DNA of 47,139 bases from Myxococcales bacterium (GTDB lineage: Bacteria > Myxococcota > Myxococcia > Myxococcales > Myxococcaceae): positions 1 through 47,139 of the forward strand of contig JACPVI010000042.1 of the NCBI GenBank assembly GCA_016191815.1. Reading direction: 5' to 3'. Under the pieces are notes generated by a model. The model was not told the origin of the DNA and searched no databases. It worked only from the letters and a program-made list of their open reading frames with translations. Within the stretch, counting starts at the first letter, position 1. The number at the start of each line of letters is the position of its first letter. Of this stretch, positions 1 through 7,681 are shown piece after piece. The translations under genes were made by a program, and so were the position numbers.

Positions 1-1
1 C

Positions 2-922
2 CTGGTGCCTGCCCCGCTTTCGGAGAACAAGCGCTATTACTGGAGGGCCAGGGCGTTCGACGGCACCGCCGCGGGCGACTGGGCCACCTCCAGCTTCATG
101 GTGGACGTGGCGAACGACCCGCCTGCGGCGCCGACGCTGCTAAATCCCTCGGACGGCTCGGGCGATAGCGGTCTCGAGCTGATCTTCACCCTGGTGAACG
201 CCACCGATCCGGAGGGCGACCCGCTCAGCTACACCTTCGAGCTCTACGACGACGCCTCCCTCGCTTCGGCGCCGGTCGGCACCGAGGCGGTGCCGGAGGG
301 CAAGTCGGTGACCAGCTGGAAGGGACCGACGCTGGCGGCCGGAGCGACCTACTACTGGAGGGCGCGGGCCAGCGACGGGAAGATATCGGGACCCTTCTCG
401 GCGGCGGCGCGCTTCACCACCCGCGCGGTGAGCGCGGCTCCCGCCCGCGGCGGCTGCGGGTGCGGTGCTGGCGGCGGAGCCGAGTTGATCGGGCTCGCGC
501 TCCTCTTGCTGCTGGTGCCGTTTGGCCGACCGCGACGCACTCCGGAGGCGGGATTCGAGCCCGAGCGGGGGCGCGGTCCCCTTTGCTTGGTCCCACGGGA
601 GATGGGGACGGACCTCGCCCTCATGCCGCCGCCTCGCGGCGACCAGCCACCCTCCGCCGGTCTCGGCGGCGCAACCGCAAGACGAACTGACGCTGCTTCC
701 TCCGGGCTTCTCCTCGCTCCCCGCGTCGGCCTCCCCAGCTCCGCCGTCCGCCAAGCTGATGCCCCCGTCCGACACCCCAGCGTCCAATCCGCCCTCGGCG
801 AGCTCCACGAGCCTCCGCTGCGACAGATCCAGCACGATCGTCGCTATCCCCTGGTCCGAGGCGACCACGCCCGCCCCGGGAGCCCCATCGGCGGTGACGC
901 CATACCCGCGGTTTGGCGCTAG
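2..922 (+). CDS. Fn3/Ig-like repeat surface protein, 5'-partial, with C-terminal sorting signal
   Basis: The frame is already open at the left edge, so the start is missing. Two similar modules are visible, each with a YYWRARA strand; a DPEGDPLSYTFELYDD segment between them is typical of fibronectin-III/cadherin-like repeats in myxobacterial surface proteins. After about residue 140 comes GGCGCGAGGG, a hydrophobic run (LIGLALLLLLVPF) and GRPRR. That is the layout of a MYXO-CTERM-type sorting tail: cysteine motif, membrane helix, arginines. A stop is expected near base 540, yet the frame stays open to 922, and the extra residues look like antisense of the convergent gene. The true protein therefore probably ended near 540 and lost its stop in a rearrangement. 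Likely an exported, envelope-anchored protein of unknown ligand. Confidence 0.6.
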   Translation: MVPAPLSENKRYYWRARAFDGTAAGDWATSSFMVDVANDPPAAPTLLNPSDGSGDSGLELIFTLVNATDPEGDPLSYTFELYDDASLASAPVGTEAVPEGKSVTSWKGPTLAAGATYYWRARASDGKISGPFSAAARFTTRAVSAAPARGGCGCGAGGGAELIGLALLLLLVPFGRPRRTPEAGFEPERGRGPLCLVPREMGTDLALMPPPRGDQPPSAGLGGATARRTDAASSGLLLAPRVGLPSSAVRQADAPVRHPSVQSALGELHEPPLRQIQHDRRYPLVRGDHARPGSPIGGDAIPAVWR

Positions 923-1180
923 CCCACCGATCTCCAGGGACGCTGTACTCACCGTTCCCCTGTAGGGCGCCTCCGCCTCCACCGTCCCGCCCGCGGGGCC
1001 CATTCTCCAAGCCACGTTCACCGGCCGGTCGCTCGCCAGCAGGCGGCTCCCCCTCAGAGACAGCGCCGTGCCACGAACCAACAGGGCCACCACCAGCGAG
1101 CTGCCCTGCCGCCGAACCAAGAAGGCAGCTCCGCTCGCGTCCACATCATCGGCCGAAACCCCATTCGCCCCTGACGCCAC
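140..1180 (-). pseudogene. decayed C-terminal part of a secreted protein, convergent to the Fn3 protein
   Basis: From the GTG at 1180 the minus strand encodes a plausible all-beta segment (AAFLVRRQGSSLVVALLVRG and onward). It resembles the C-terminal beta domain of heparinase-like or other secreted enzymes, but I cannot name the family. A DAG/GEADAG-rich linker and SSSCGCAAETGGGWLVAARRR follow. That looks like a sorting tail whose hydrophobic helix is missing. Beyond about base 610 the frame only reads the antisense of the neighbouring gene. Upstream of 1180 the frame remains open to a TAG near 1288 without a good start, so the front of the gene is absent. I read this as a remnant; the useful part is roughly 610-1287. 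A gene with a wrongly placed end is the alternative. Confidence 0.4.
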
Positions 1181-1324
1181 GCCGAAGAGATCGCTCGCCG
1201 CACCGGTTTGCCCCCGAATCGCCCAGCCATTGGTCGGGAAAGGTGGCTCGCATGAGGTCCCTGGTTCGAGGACGCGCGCCTCAGAAGCCTAGCCTAGACG
1301 GCCCGGAATCGAGTCAACCCCACC

Positions 1325-1810
1325 TCACTCGCCCGCCAACCGGTCGAGGATGAGCCCGAAGAAAGTGCGATCTCCCATGAAGAACCAACCCACGTGCGCG
1401 CGGCAACGGGCGCAGGAGGCGTACTGCCACGCGTGGCCCGGAAACCAGGTGTGCTCGAGGGTGGGCGGGCCCGAAACCACGCATCCTTCCGCACGGGAGA
1501 AGCAGCCAAAGTGGAACAGCGTCCCCGCAGGGTTCAAGCGCGTGTGTCGGTGCGAGCCCCCCACTTCGACGCGGCACCCTTCGTGCGTGATCGGATGGGC
1601 GCAGGCGACACACACCAGCGCGCGCTCCTCGCCGGGGCCCTCGTCCTTCGCCGTCGCCGCGGGATCGCCCACCGGCTGCTCCGGTCGCCAATCGCTCTTG
1701 AAGGAAAGGCGCTGCCTCAGACTCGGGTTTCGCCCTTTTCCGCCTGCTGCGGCCGGTCTCTCAGGCCTCGCGACGGCGGAAAAGGACGAAACCCGAGTCA
1801 CAGCAGCCAT
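1325..1810 (-). CDS. CULT-domain protein (bacterial cereblon thalidomide-binding-domain homologue)
   Basis: Residues 64-157 match the CULT domain, the zinc-binding beta fold that carries the thalidomide pocket of eukaryotic cereblon. Visible features are Cys67-x2-Cys70 and Cys133-x2-Cys136 (zinc site), SGPPTLEHTWFPGHAW, and HVGWFF. Human cereblon has HSWFPGYAW and IGWKF at the same places, so the three cage tryptophans correspond to W122, W128 and W142. A short HxHTRLNPAG element precedes them. Bacterial one-domain CULT proteins are known and their natural role is open. The ATG at 1810 overlaps the upstream radical SAM gene by 13 nt. However, residues 5-27 would be translated from a 24-bp inverted repeat, and a GTG at 1672 with GGAG six bases upstream is an equally good start. 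Family call is firm; the start is uncertain. Confidence 0.85.
   Translation of the reverse strand: MAAVTRVSSFSAVARPERPAAAGGKGRNPSLRQRLSFKSDWRPEQPVGDPAATAKDEGPGEERALVCVACAHPITHEGCRVEVGGSHRHTRLNPAGTLFHFGCFSRAEGCVVSGPPTLEHTWFPGHAWQYASCARCRAHVGWFFMGDRTFFGLILDRLAGE
1721..1798. repeat. 24-bp near-perfect inverted repeat at the radical SAM/CULT junction
   Basis: Arms at 1721-1744 and 1775-1798 pair with one mismatch in 24 and are separated by 30 nt. The right arm abuts the stop codon of the radical SAM gene. It could be a terminator or attenuator between the two genes, or a mobile palindromic element. No T-run follows on the minus strand. Confidence 0.75.
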
Positions 1811-2838
1811 CGGCGTCTCGCGTGCAACAGAGGGTGCGGGCGGCGCTCATCGAGGCGGCTCAGCCCGGCCTCTCGGGCGTGCACGAGCGCAAGCCGCAGC
1901 TCCGCCTCCGACAGCGTCCGCGTCAGCTCCGGGAAGCGTCCCGGCTCGCGGAGCACTCTGCCCTCCGGGCGGTACTGGTCCATCAGGTTGACGTAAGAGT
2001 TGGCGCCCAGCTCGCGGCCGAGCCAACGGAGGATTTCCCTGGTCTCCTCCAGCGCGCCTGGCACGACCAGGTGGCGGATCAGCACCCCGCGCCGGGCAAT
2101 CCCGTCTTCCACCTCGAGGGCGCCCACTTGCCGGTGCATCTCGCGGAGAGACTCGCGTGCGACCTCGGGGTAGTCCTCCGCCTTGAGCAAGCGGGCGGCC
2201 GTCTCCGGCCTCCAGCACTTGAAATCGGGCATGTAGATGTCGACCACCCCGTCCATCCATCGCAAGCTCTCCAGGGAGTCGTAGGCCGAGGTGTTGTAGA
2301 CGAGCGGAATCCGCAGCCCCCCTTCCACCGCGAGCACCAGCGCTTCGAGGATCTGCGGCACCACGTGCTCCGGGGTGACGAAGTTGATGTTGTGGCAGGC
2401 CTGTTCCTGCAGCTCCAGCATCATCTCAGCGAGCTCTCGCGCGCCGACCTCGGAGCCGACGCCTTGCTGCGAGGTCTCCCAGTTCTGGCAAAAGACGCAG
2501 CGCAGGTTGCAGAAGGTGAAGAAAATGGTGCCGCTGCCGGCGTAGCCCCGCAGCGGGTCCTCCTCGCCGAAATGCGCGAAGCAGGAGGACACCCGAGCCC
2601 AGCGACCGACCTTGCAGGCCATGGCGCGGCCGCGCAGCCGGTCGGCGCCGCAATTCCTGGGGCACAGGCGACAGGAGCCGAGCGCGGCCAATGCTTGCTC
2701 GGCCCTCCGCCCAAGCTCGCCGCTTTGGAAGGTCTCGAGGTAGGCCGGCCAGCTCACCGCCCTTGCATGCCTCCGGACGCGGCGCATTTCAAGACGGAGC
2801 CTGCGCCGTCGAGAACGAGGCGCGTGGCGGCCTGTCAC
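1798..2838 (-). CDS. radical SAM protein, PflX-like (COG1313-type)
   Basis: The signature CxxxCxxC is present as C110-NLR-C114-VF-C117, which binds the [4Fe-4S] cluster that cleaves S-adenosylmethionine. An upstream cysteine set, CRLCPRNC (56-63) plus C75, is typical of the PflX/AmmeMemoRadiSam-related group and may hold an extra metal site. Further conserved features are GYAGSGTIFFTFCN, the INFVTPEHVVPQI strand, and VDIYMPDFKCW. The family resembles pyruvate formate-lyase activases, but its substrate is generally unknown, and no glycyl-radical enzyme is visible nearby. The first 17 residues are Arg-rich and unlikely; ATG at 2787 (MRRVRRHARAV) is a better start. It directly precedes the CULT gene with a palindrome between, so the two may be co-transcribed or attenuated. 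Confidence 0.8.
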   Translation of the reverse strand: MTGRHAPRSRRRRLRLEMRRVRRHARAVSWPAYLETFQSGELGRRAEQALAALGSCRLCPRNCGADRLRGRAMACKVGRWARVSSCFAHFGEEDPLRGYAGSGTIFFTFCNLRCVFCQNWETSQQGVGSEVGARELAEMMLELQEQACHNINFVTPEHVVPQILEALVLAVEGGLRIPLVYNTSAYDSLESLRWMDGVVDIYMPDFKCWRPETAARLLKAEDYPEVARESLREMHRQVGALEVEDGIARRGVLIRHLVVPGALEETREILRWLGRELGANSYVNLMDQYRPEGRVLREPGRFPELTRTLSEAELRLALVHAREAGLSRLDERRPHPLLHARRRWLL

Positions 2839-2854
2839 GCGGGCGCTGGAAAAC

Positions 2855-2882
2855 GAAGCGGCCGCCCTCGGGCGACCGCTTC
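2855..2882 (-). terminator. intrinsic terminator of the 2908-3711 lipoprotein gene
   Basis: A 7-bp arm GAAGCGG/CCGCTTC encloses CGCCC/GGGCG with a minimal loop. On the minus strand it is followed by GTTTTCC, and it lies 26 nt past the lipoprotein stop codon. Confidence 0.7.
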
Positions 2883-2907
2883 GCCACTCCTTCTGTGGAA
2901 CCCCGGT

Positions 2908-3711
2908 TCAGATGCCGCAGCGGAGCTCCCGAGTGCCGGCGTTGCCCTCGCTGTCGCTCCAGGAGGCCAGGCTGCTTCCGTCGAACTGGACGGTGAGGGT
3001 GACCCCGCTGGGCTGCTTCACCACGATGGAGCCGCCGGCGGCCGGGCACTGGCCGGCGCACTTGACCAGATCCTTCATGGTCACCGATCGGCTGAGCGCT
3101 CCGCGGCTGGTGCTCCAGGCGCCATCGAGCTCGGCGCAGCGGCGCTCCCGGTCGACCAGGAGCGTATAGCTGCCCTGGTGGGCAATCGCCTCGCCGCGCG
3201 CGGTGGCGCCGGTGGCGGCGCTGGAGATCGCCCACTCGCGAATGCCGTTCACCAGCTTGCAGGTGCCGGACAGGTTCACGTCGACGGTAGCCCTGCGCAC
3301 CTTGAGACCGCTCCCGCTGCCCTGCACGTGCAGGCCCTGCGCGTCCTTGGAGAAGTCGACGGAGAAGGTGCCGGAGAGGGTGACCAGTCCCGACCGGAAC
3401 GAGCACCCCTCCAGCGTGTAGGTGACGGTGGAGCCCTGAGCGACCGCGCTCGCGCAACCGGAGGGGGAGAAGCGCCGGTTGACCCGATCGGCGGCGCGCT
3501 GGGCGAGCTGCTCGGGGGTGAGCGAGGTGCAGTCGCCCGCGGCGACGCTTTCGTCGGGGTCCTCCGCTTCCACGGCGACGAGCGCCGACTCGGACTGGGC
3601 GAGATCCGCCTCGTCCGATCCTTCGGCGGCACTCCATTCGCGCACCGGGCCACAGGCCCAGAGCGCGAGCACGGCGACGGCGAACAGGGACAGTTTCAGA
3701 CACGAGATCAT
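2908..3711 (-). CDS. predicted lipoprotein, unknown function
   Basis: The protein is 267 residues. It opens with a lipoprotein signal (MISCLKLSLFAVAVLALWAC), with the lipobox cysteine at residue 20. GGAGGAG lies six bases before the ATG, which fixes this start over a longer open frame reaching 3933. After an acidic, low-complexity stretch (about residues 28-55) comes a mature domain with six further cysteines, probably disulphide-bonded, and beta-rich composition. It contains a CSFRSGLVTLSGTFSVDF segment and a CAGQCPAAGG motif. I do not recognise a named family. It sits 67 nt downstream of the phosphatase lipoprotein on the same strand and is closed by a clear hairpin terminator, so the two probably form one transcript. 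Periplasmic or outer-membrane location is inferred from the signal. Confidence 0.75.
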   Translation of the reverse strand: MISCLKLSLFAVAVLALWACGPVREWSAAEGSDEADLAQSESALVAVEAEDPDESVAAGDCTSLTPEQLAQRAADRVNRRFSPSGCASAVAQGSTVTYTLEGCSFRSGLVTLSGTFSVDFSKDAQGLHVQGSGSGLKVRRATVDVNLSGTCKLVNGIREWAISSAATGATARGEAIAHQGSYTLLVDRERRCAELDGAWSTSRGALSRSVTMKDLVKCAGQCPAAGGSIVVKQPSGVTLTVQFDGSSLASWSDSEGNAGTRELRCGI

Positions 3712-3778
3712 GTGCTTTCTCCTCCGGCCACCCCGGTGAACCCGCGGGCCTCGCGATAGTTGCGGGCCGCCGCCGGCG

Positions 3779-4864
3779 TCACTTGGAGATGATTCGGGTG
3801 TACTCGACCTTCCCGGTGACGTCGCTGAACTCCGCCTGGACTCGGTTCCCTTCGACCCGCACGTAGAGCAAGCCCAGCGTGTTGGCCTGGAAGTGGTACG
3901 GATTGGAGCCCGGCAGTTCGGTAGTGGAGGCACCTGCGCCGGAGATGGCGAGCTCGGTCCCGTTGCAGGTACCGGCTGGCCACTGGCGGCTGTGGTCGTG
4001 GCCGCAGAGGTACAAGTCCACCTTTCCGCACACCACTCCCTCGAGGAAGTCCTTCACTCCCTTTCCGTTGACGATGGGGAGAAACGGCAGGCCGTCGTAC
4101 TCGCCCGCGTTTCCGTGCTTGCCATTGGAGAGGTAGGGGTGGTGGCCGAGGGCGATCTTCCAGGTGGCGGTGGAGGCCGACAGCCATCCGGCGATGTCCG
4201 ATTTCTGCTGGGCGTCGCGGCCGTACATCTGCGAGTTGGTATCGACGGCGAAGAACTCCACGTGCTCCCGGGTGAAGCGGTAGTACGGGGCGGGCATCTT
4301 CCACTTGGAAGAGATCTGGCTGTAGTCGACCTGGTACTGGCCCTTGTCGAACTCGTTGCCCATCCCGTTACCGCCGTAGTCGTGGTTGCCCAGCACGGCG
4401 TAGAAAGGAAGGTTGATGTCCGCGTAGGGCTGTTCGAACTTGGTCTGGAACTGGGGGTCGGTGGCCGAGCTGACGCCGGTGTCGTAGATGTTGTCTCCCA
4501 AGAGGATGACGAAGTCGCAGCCGGCCTGAGCGCACTTGGCGGCGACAGCGCGGGCCACGTCGTACTGCCCCTGGTTGCCCTTGCCGGTATCGCCGATGGC
4601 GGCGAAGCGGACGATTGGCTGGGCGGGGCCGGCGTCGGCGCCCCCGCCGGCATCACCGGCGCCACCTCCATCGAGCGGCGCTCCGGCGTCGACCTCCTCG
4701 CCCGCATCGGCAGGGGCAAAGCCGCCGCTGCCTCCGCCCGGGCCGGCGTCTTTGTTCGACTCGCCGCCGGATGCGCGCTTGCCGCAGGCGAGCGGCAGCA
4801 CGGCAACGGCCGTTCCGAAAAAGGCCAGCGCCAGCGCGAGCAGAGGAATGCGAAGTCGAAGCAT
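3779..4864 (-). CDS. lipoprotein metallophosphoesterase, tartrate-resistant/purple acid phosphatase-like
   Basis: A lipoprotein signal (LALAFFGTAVAVLPLAC) is followed by a Gly/Asp/Ala linker typical of myxobacterial lipoproteins. The metallophosphoesterase motifs then appear in order: GDTGKGNQGQYDVA (D-x-G type), LLGDNIYDTG (GDN), VLGNHDYGGNG (GNHD), LGHHPYLSNGKHG and CGHDHSRQW (GHxH). This order and the spacing match small purple/tartrate-resistant acid phosphatases with a dinuclear metal centre, which hydrolyse phosphomonoesters outside the inner membrane. The native substrate cannot be read from the sequence. A GTG at 4870 is also in frame. I prefer ATG 4864, because TAGGGT six bases upstream of it looks like a -10 element of a leaderless transcript. 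Confidence 0.85.
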   Translation of the reverse strand: MLRLRIPLLALALAFFGTAVAVLPLACGKRASGGESNKDAGPGGGSGGFAPADAGEEVDAGAPLDGGGAGDAGGGADAGPAQPIVRFAAIGDTGKGNQGQYDVARAVAAKCAQAGCDFVILLGDNIYDTGVSSATDPQFQTKFEQPYADINLPFYAVLGNHDYGGNGMGNEFDKGQYQVDYSQISSKWKMPAPYYRFTREHVEFFAVDTNSQMYGRDAQQKSDIAGWLSASTATWKIALGHHPYLSNGKHGNAGEYDGLPFLPIVNGKGVKDFLEGVVCGKVDLYLCGHDHSRQWPAGTCNGTELAISGAGASTTELPGSNPYHFQANTLGLLYVRVEGNRVQAEFSDVTGKVEYTRIISK

Positions 4865-4870
4865 GCGCAC

Positions 4871-4876
4871 ACCCTA
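4871..4876 (-). promoter_or_regulatory. candidate -10 hexamer (TAGGGT) of the phosphatase gene
   Basis: TAGGGT on the minus strand ends six bases before ATG 4864 and no Shine-Dalgarno sequence is present. The spacing would place transcription start at or next to the start codon. Confidence 0.35.
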
Positions 4877-4946
4877 GACAGCTGCAACCCGCACCTACGA
4901 CTGTTGCTCGTGTGGAGTCAACTCGTGGCGACTCACGACCCGCGGC

Positions 4947-4998
4947 CCCTCGACGCTCACTCGACGCCAGCCTCGACACTGAACCCTCGACGCTCGAC
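4947..4998. repeat. short TCGAC-rich direct repeats
   Basis: CCCTCGACGCTC occurs at 4947-4958 and again at 4984-4995, with further TCGAC units between them. A near copy (CCCTCGATGCTCGAC) is found at 19568-19582, also just beyond a gene end. No coding potential is seen here. Confidence 0.5.
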
Positions 4999-5000
4999 TC

Positions 5001-6362
5001 TCAGTATTTCGACCAACGCTGAGCGACTCCGCCGGGCGCTCGCAGCTCCACCTCCAGCTCGGTTTCGCCTCGGGCCTCGAGCTGCTTGAGCCGGGGGCTT
5101 TGCGACAGGAGGAAGCGCGCGAGGTCGCGGCCGACCGCCTCGGCCTCGGCGACGTAGACCTTCGGGTCGAACCTCAGCTCGACCGCCACCCGTGGATGCG
5201 AGGGGCGGCCGACCATCGCGCACTCGAACTTCACCGCCCCGATGTCCGAAGAGGCCACCAGGCCCAGCGTCTCGCAGGGGTGCGGGTGGCGAGCCACCTC
5301 CCACCGCCCCTCGAGAAAGTCGGAGACGTCCGAGGCCGAAACCAGCAGGGGCTGCCCGGGCAAACCCCGCCTCAGGAGCGACTGGCCGATGCGCCCGCGA
5401 AAGAGGAGGCCTCGGTCAGGCGCCCTGTCACAGCGCGGCCCCAGCTCGACCAGATCTCCGGTCCAGTACCGGATGAGCGGCATCGCCTGCGAGAACGGAT
5501 AGAGGCCGGTGAGCACCAATGCCCCGGTGCCGCGTGAGACGGGAGCTCGCGTGAAGGGGTCCAGGACCTCGGCGAGCTGGGTCGGAAGCAACCAGTGGTT
5601 GAACCCACACGACTTGCACTCCAGCGCCGGGGTGTCGAACTCGGAGAGGCTGAAGTTGTCGTACACCTCGGCATCCCACGACTGCTGGACCAGCTTTCGC
5701 CAGTGCGGCGAGAGGCGAAAGCCGGTGGTGGCGATGCGCCTCACCCGGAAACGGGCCGGGTCCACCCCTCGCTCCAAGAAGTGGGCGGTGAGCGGCATCA
5801 GCGCGCCGGCACCGACGACCACGGCCGTCACCCGACGCCCGTCCGCCTGCGGCCGGGAGAGCATCTCCTCGGCCAGGCGAAAAGCGTTGCGGCCGTAGAA
5901 CCAAGGGATGCGAATCCGGCCGTCCGGCGGCATCCGGTCGGGGATGCCGTGGTGGACCGCGCGAATCTCCAGCACCAACCCTCCCCGCCCGCGCCGCGGC
6001 TCCCCCCATGAGAGCGCCCGCTCCAGCTCGAGCCTCGCCTCCAGCTCGGCCTCCGTCCTCAGCACCCGCAGGGGCCGTTGCTCGCCGTGCATCGTCCCCG
6101 AAGAGATGCTTCCCACGAAGGGGAAGGCCCTGCCGGTGGTCAGCTCCTCCTGGTGGGCGATGGCCTCGGCCTTGGTGAGCAGCGGCAACAGCGGCAGCTG
6201 CTCCACCTCTCGCACCTTCTTCCAGCGAGAACCCCACCGCCTCCGGTAGTAGGGCACCTGCTTCGCGGCGTGCTCCAACGTCCGGCGCAGGAGCGCCCGC
6301 CGGAGCTTCGCGGGAGCATCGACTGGAAGCGAACGCCAGCGCGCGCTCAAAACTTCGACCAC
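5001..6362 (-). CDS. phenylacetate-CoA-ligase-like adenylate-forming protein, copy 2
   Basis: The 453-residue protein has the general layout of the PaaK/coenzyme F390 synthetase group. The N-terminal helix has VPYYRRRWG; then come an SSGT phosphate loop, a VYDNFSLSEF segment at the place of the usual YG-x-TE motif, and RYWTGDLVELG at the place of the RTGDL motif. The loop reads SSGTMHGEQRP rather than the usual SSGTTGxP, so classical adenylation is doubtful. A CKSCGFNHW element near residue 250 may bind zinc. It overlaps the upstream paralogue by 16 nt, so translation is probably coupled. Likely role: activation or recognition of a carboxylic acid, substrate unknown. It is clearly a tandem duplicate of its neighbour, with conserved motifs at matching positions. 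Confidence 0.7.
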   Translation of the reverse strand: MVEVLSARWRSLPVDAPAKLRRALLRRTLEHAAKQVPYYRRRWGSRWKKVREVEQLPLLPLLTKAEAIAHQEELTTGRAFPFVGSISSGTMHGEQRPLRVLRTEAELEARLELERALSWGEPRRGRGGLVLEIRAVHHGIPDRMPPDGRIRIPWFYGRNAFRLAEEMLSRPQADGRRVTAVVVGAGALMPLTAHFLERGVDPARFRVRRIATTGFRLSPHWRKLVQQSWDAEVYDNFSLSEFDTPALECKSCGFNHWLLPTQLAEVLDPFTRAPVSRGTGALVLTGLYPFSQAMPLIRYWTGDLVELGPRCDRAPDRGLLFRGRIGQSLLRRGLPGQPLLVSASDVSDFLEGRWEVARHPHPCETLGLVASSDIGAVKFECAMVGRPSHPRVAVELRFDPKVYVAEAEAVGRDLARFLLSQSPRLKQLEARGETELEVELRAPGGVAQRWSKY

Positions 6363-7681
6363 CTCCGCTGGAGCGCCCCCGGCGGGAGGAGCCGTATCTC
6401 CAGCTCGCCCTCGCGCGAGCCCTCGAGCGCGGCCAGGCGAGGGCTACGCGAGAGGAGGCGCTTCGCCAACCCGTGGCCCACCGCCTCGGCGGCCGAGGGG
6501 TGGATCCGCGGATCGAACCGCAGCTCCACCCGCACCATCGGTCCTTCGCGCCGATTCTCCACCTCGAACTTCACCACGCCCGCCTCGGCGGAGCGGACCA
6601 GCCCGAGCCGGGCGCAAGGATGGGGAAGGCGAGCGACCTCCGGGCGGCCATCCAGGAACTCCTCCACGTCCGCCGCCGACACCAAGAGTGGCTCGCCGGG
6701 CATCCCCCTCCGCAGCACCGCCTGGCCAATCCGCCCGCGAAAGCGAAAGCCCTGCTCTTTGGCGCGGCGGCAGCGCGGCCCCAGCTCGACCAGGTCTCCG
6801 GTCCAGTACCGGACGAGCGGCATCGCCTGCACGAAGGGGTGGAGCCCGGTCATCACCAGCGCCCCTGTGCCGCGCGAAAGCGGCCTCTTCGAGAAGACGT
6901 CCACCACCTCGGCCACCACCGGCGGCCAGGTCCAATGGTGGAACCCGCAGTCGGCGCACTCCAGCGCGGGAGTGGCGAATTCCGAGAGACTGAAGTTGTC
7001 GTAGACGTCCGCCTCCCAGGCGTCCGCGAGGAAGCCCCGCCAGCGCGAACCAAGCCGGAAGCCGGTGGTGCCGACCGATCGGACCCGGGTGCGCGCCGGG
7101 GACACGCCGTTCTCCAGCAGGTGCAAGGTGAGCGGGACGATCGCGCCCGCGCCGATCAACAGAGCGGTGATCCACCCTCCCGCCTGCGGGCGGCTCACCA
7201 ACTCCCGGAACAGCCGGAAGGCGTTGGCGGTGAAGGTCCAGGGAATCCGGAGCACGCCGGGCGGCGGAGGCGCGTCGGGCAGCCCGTGTTGCATGGAGAG
7301 TACCTCGAGCAACGGGCCTCGCCGGGATGGAGCCCTGGGAGCCCAACGGGCAGCGGCGCGCAGCTCGTCCGGGGTGACGGGGACTCTCAGCGGGCGGCGG
7401 TCTCCGTGCTGCGTCCCCGAGGAGACGACTCCCGCAAACGCCTCCATCCGGCTCGCCAGCAAGGAGCGCTGATGCCGGCACGCCTCCTCCTTGGTGAGGA
7501 ACGGCAGGCGCGGCAGCTCCGCTCGCGACTTGACGGCGCGCCAGCGTTCGCCCCACCGCCGGCGGTAGTAGGGGACGCACTTCGCGGCGCGACGCACGGT
7601 CGCCGCCACGAGCTCGTCGATCGACGGAAGCAGGGATTCCTGGCCGTCTTCGGCCGAGGTCCTCCGGCTACTCGACCCCAC
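6347..7681 (-). CDS. phenylacetate-CoA-ligase-like adenylate-forming protein, copy 1
   Basis: This 444-residue paralogue of the downstream gene shares CVPYYRRRWGERW, SSGTQHGDRRPLRV, VYDNFSLSEFATPALEC, CADCGFHHW and VRYWTGDLVELG. As in its twin, the phosphate loop departs from the SSGTTG consensus, with QHG in place of TTG. The change is therefore shared ancestry rather than random decay, and a modified or lost adenylation chemistry is possible. The CxxC pair suggests a small zinc-binding element. Its start overlaps the basic-protein gene by 14 nt and its end overlaps copy 2 by 16 nt, forming a tight operon behind the PAP2 gene. No CoA pathway genes are adjacent, so the physiological substrate cannot be inferred from context. 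Confidence 0.7.
   Translation of the reverse strand: MGSSSRRTSAEDGQESLLPSIDELVAATVRRAAKCVPYYRRRWGERWRAVKSRAELPRLPFLTKEEACRHQRSLLASRMEAFAGVVSSGTQHGDRRPLRVPVTPDELRAAARWAPRAPSRRGPLLEVLSMQHGLPDAPPPPGVLRIPWTFTANAFRLFRELVSRPQAGGWITALLIGAGAIVPLTLHLLENGVSPARTRVRSVGTTGFRLGSRWRGFLADAWEADVYDNFSLSEFATPALECADCGFHHWTWPPVVAEVVDVFSKRPLSRGTGALVMTGLHPFVQAMPLVRYWTGDLVELGPRCRRAKEQGFRFRGRIGQAVLRRGMPGEPLLVSAADVEEFLDGRPEVARLPHPCARLGLVRSAEAGVVKFEVENRREGPMVRVELRFDPRIHPSAAEAVGHGLAKRLLSRSPRLAALEGSREGELEIRLLPPGALQRRWSKF

Noticed and set aside
539-565. Complete tRNA gene on the minus strand
   Set aside because: Only a T-arm-like piece and an acceptor-like end exist; no matching 5' acceptor strand, D-arm or anticodon arm is found upstream. 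Kept only as a weak fragment.
1822-3759. 645-codon plus-strand frame opposite the radical SAM gene and lipoprotein
   Set aside because: Antisense of two real genes with signal peptide, terminator and ribosome site.
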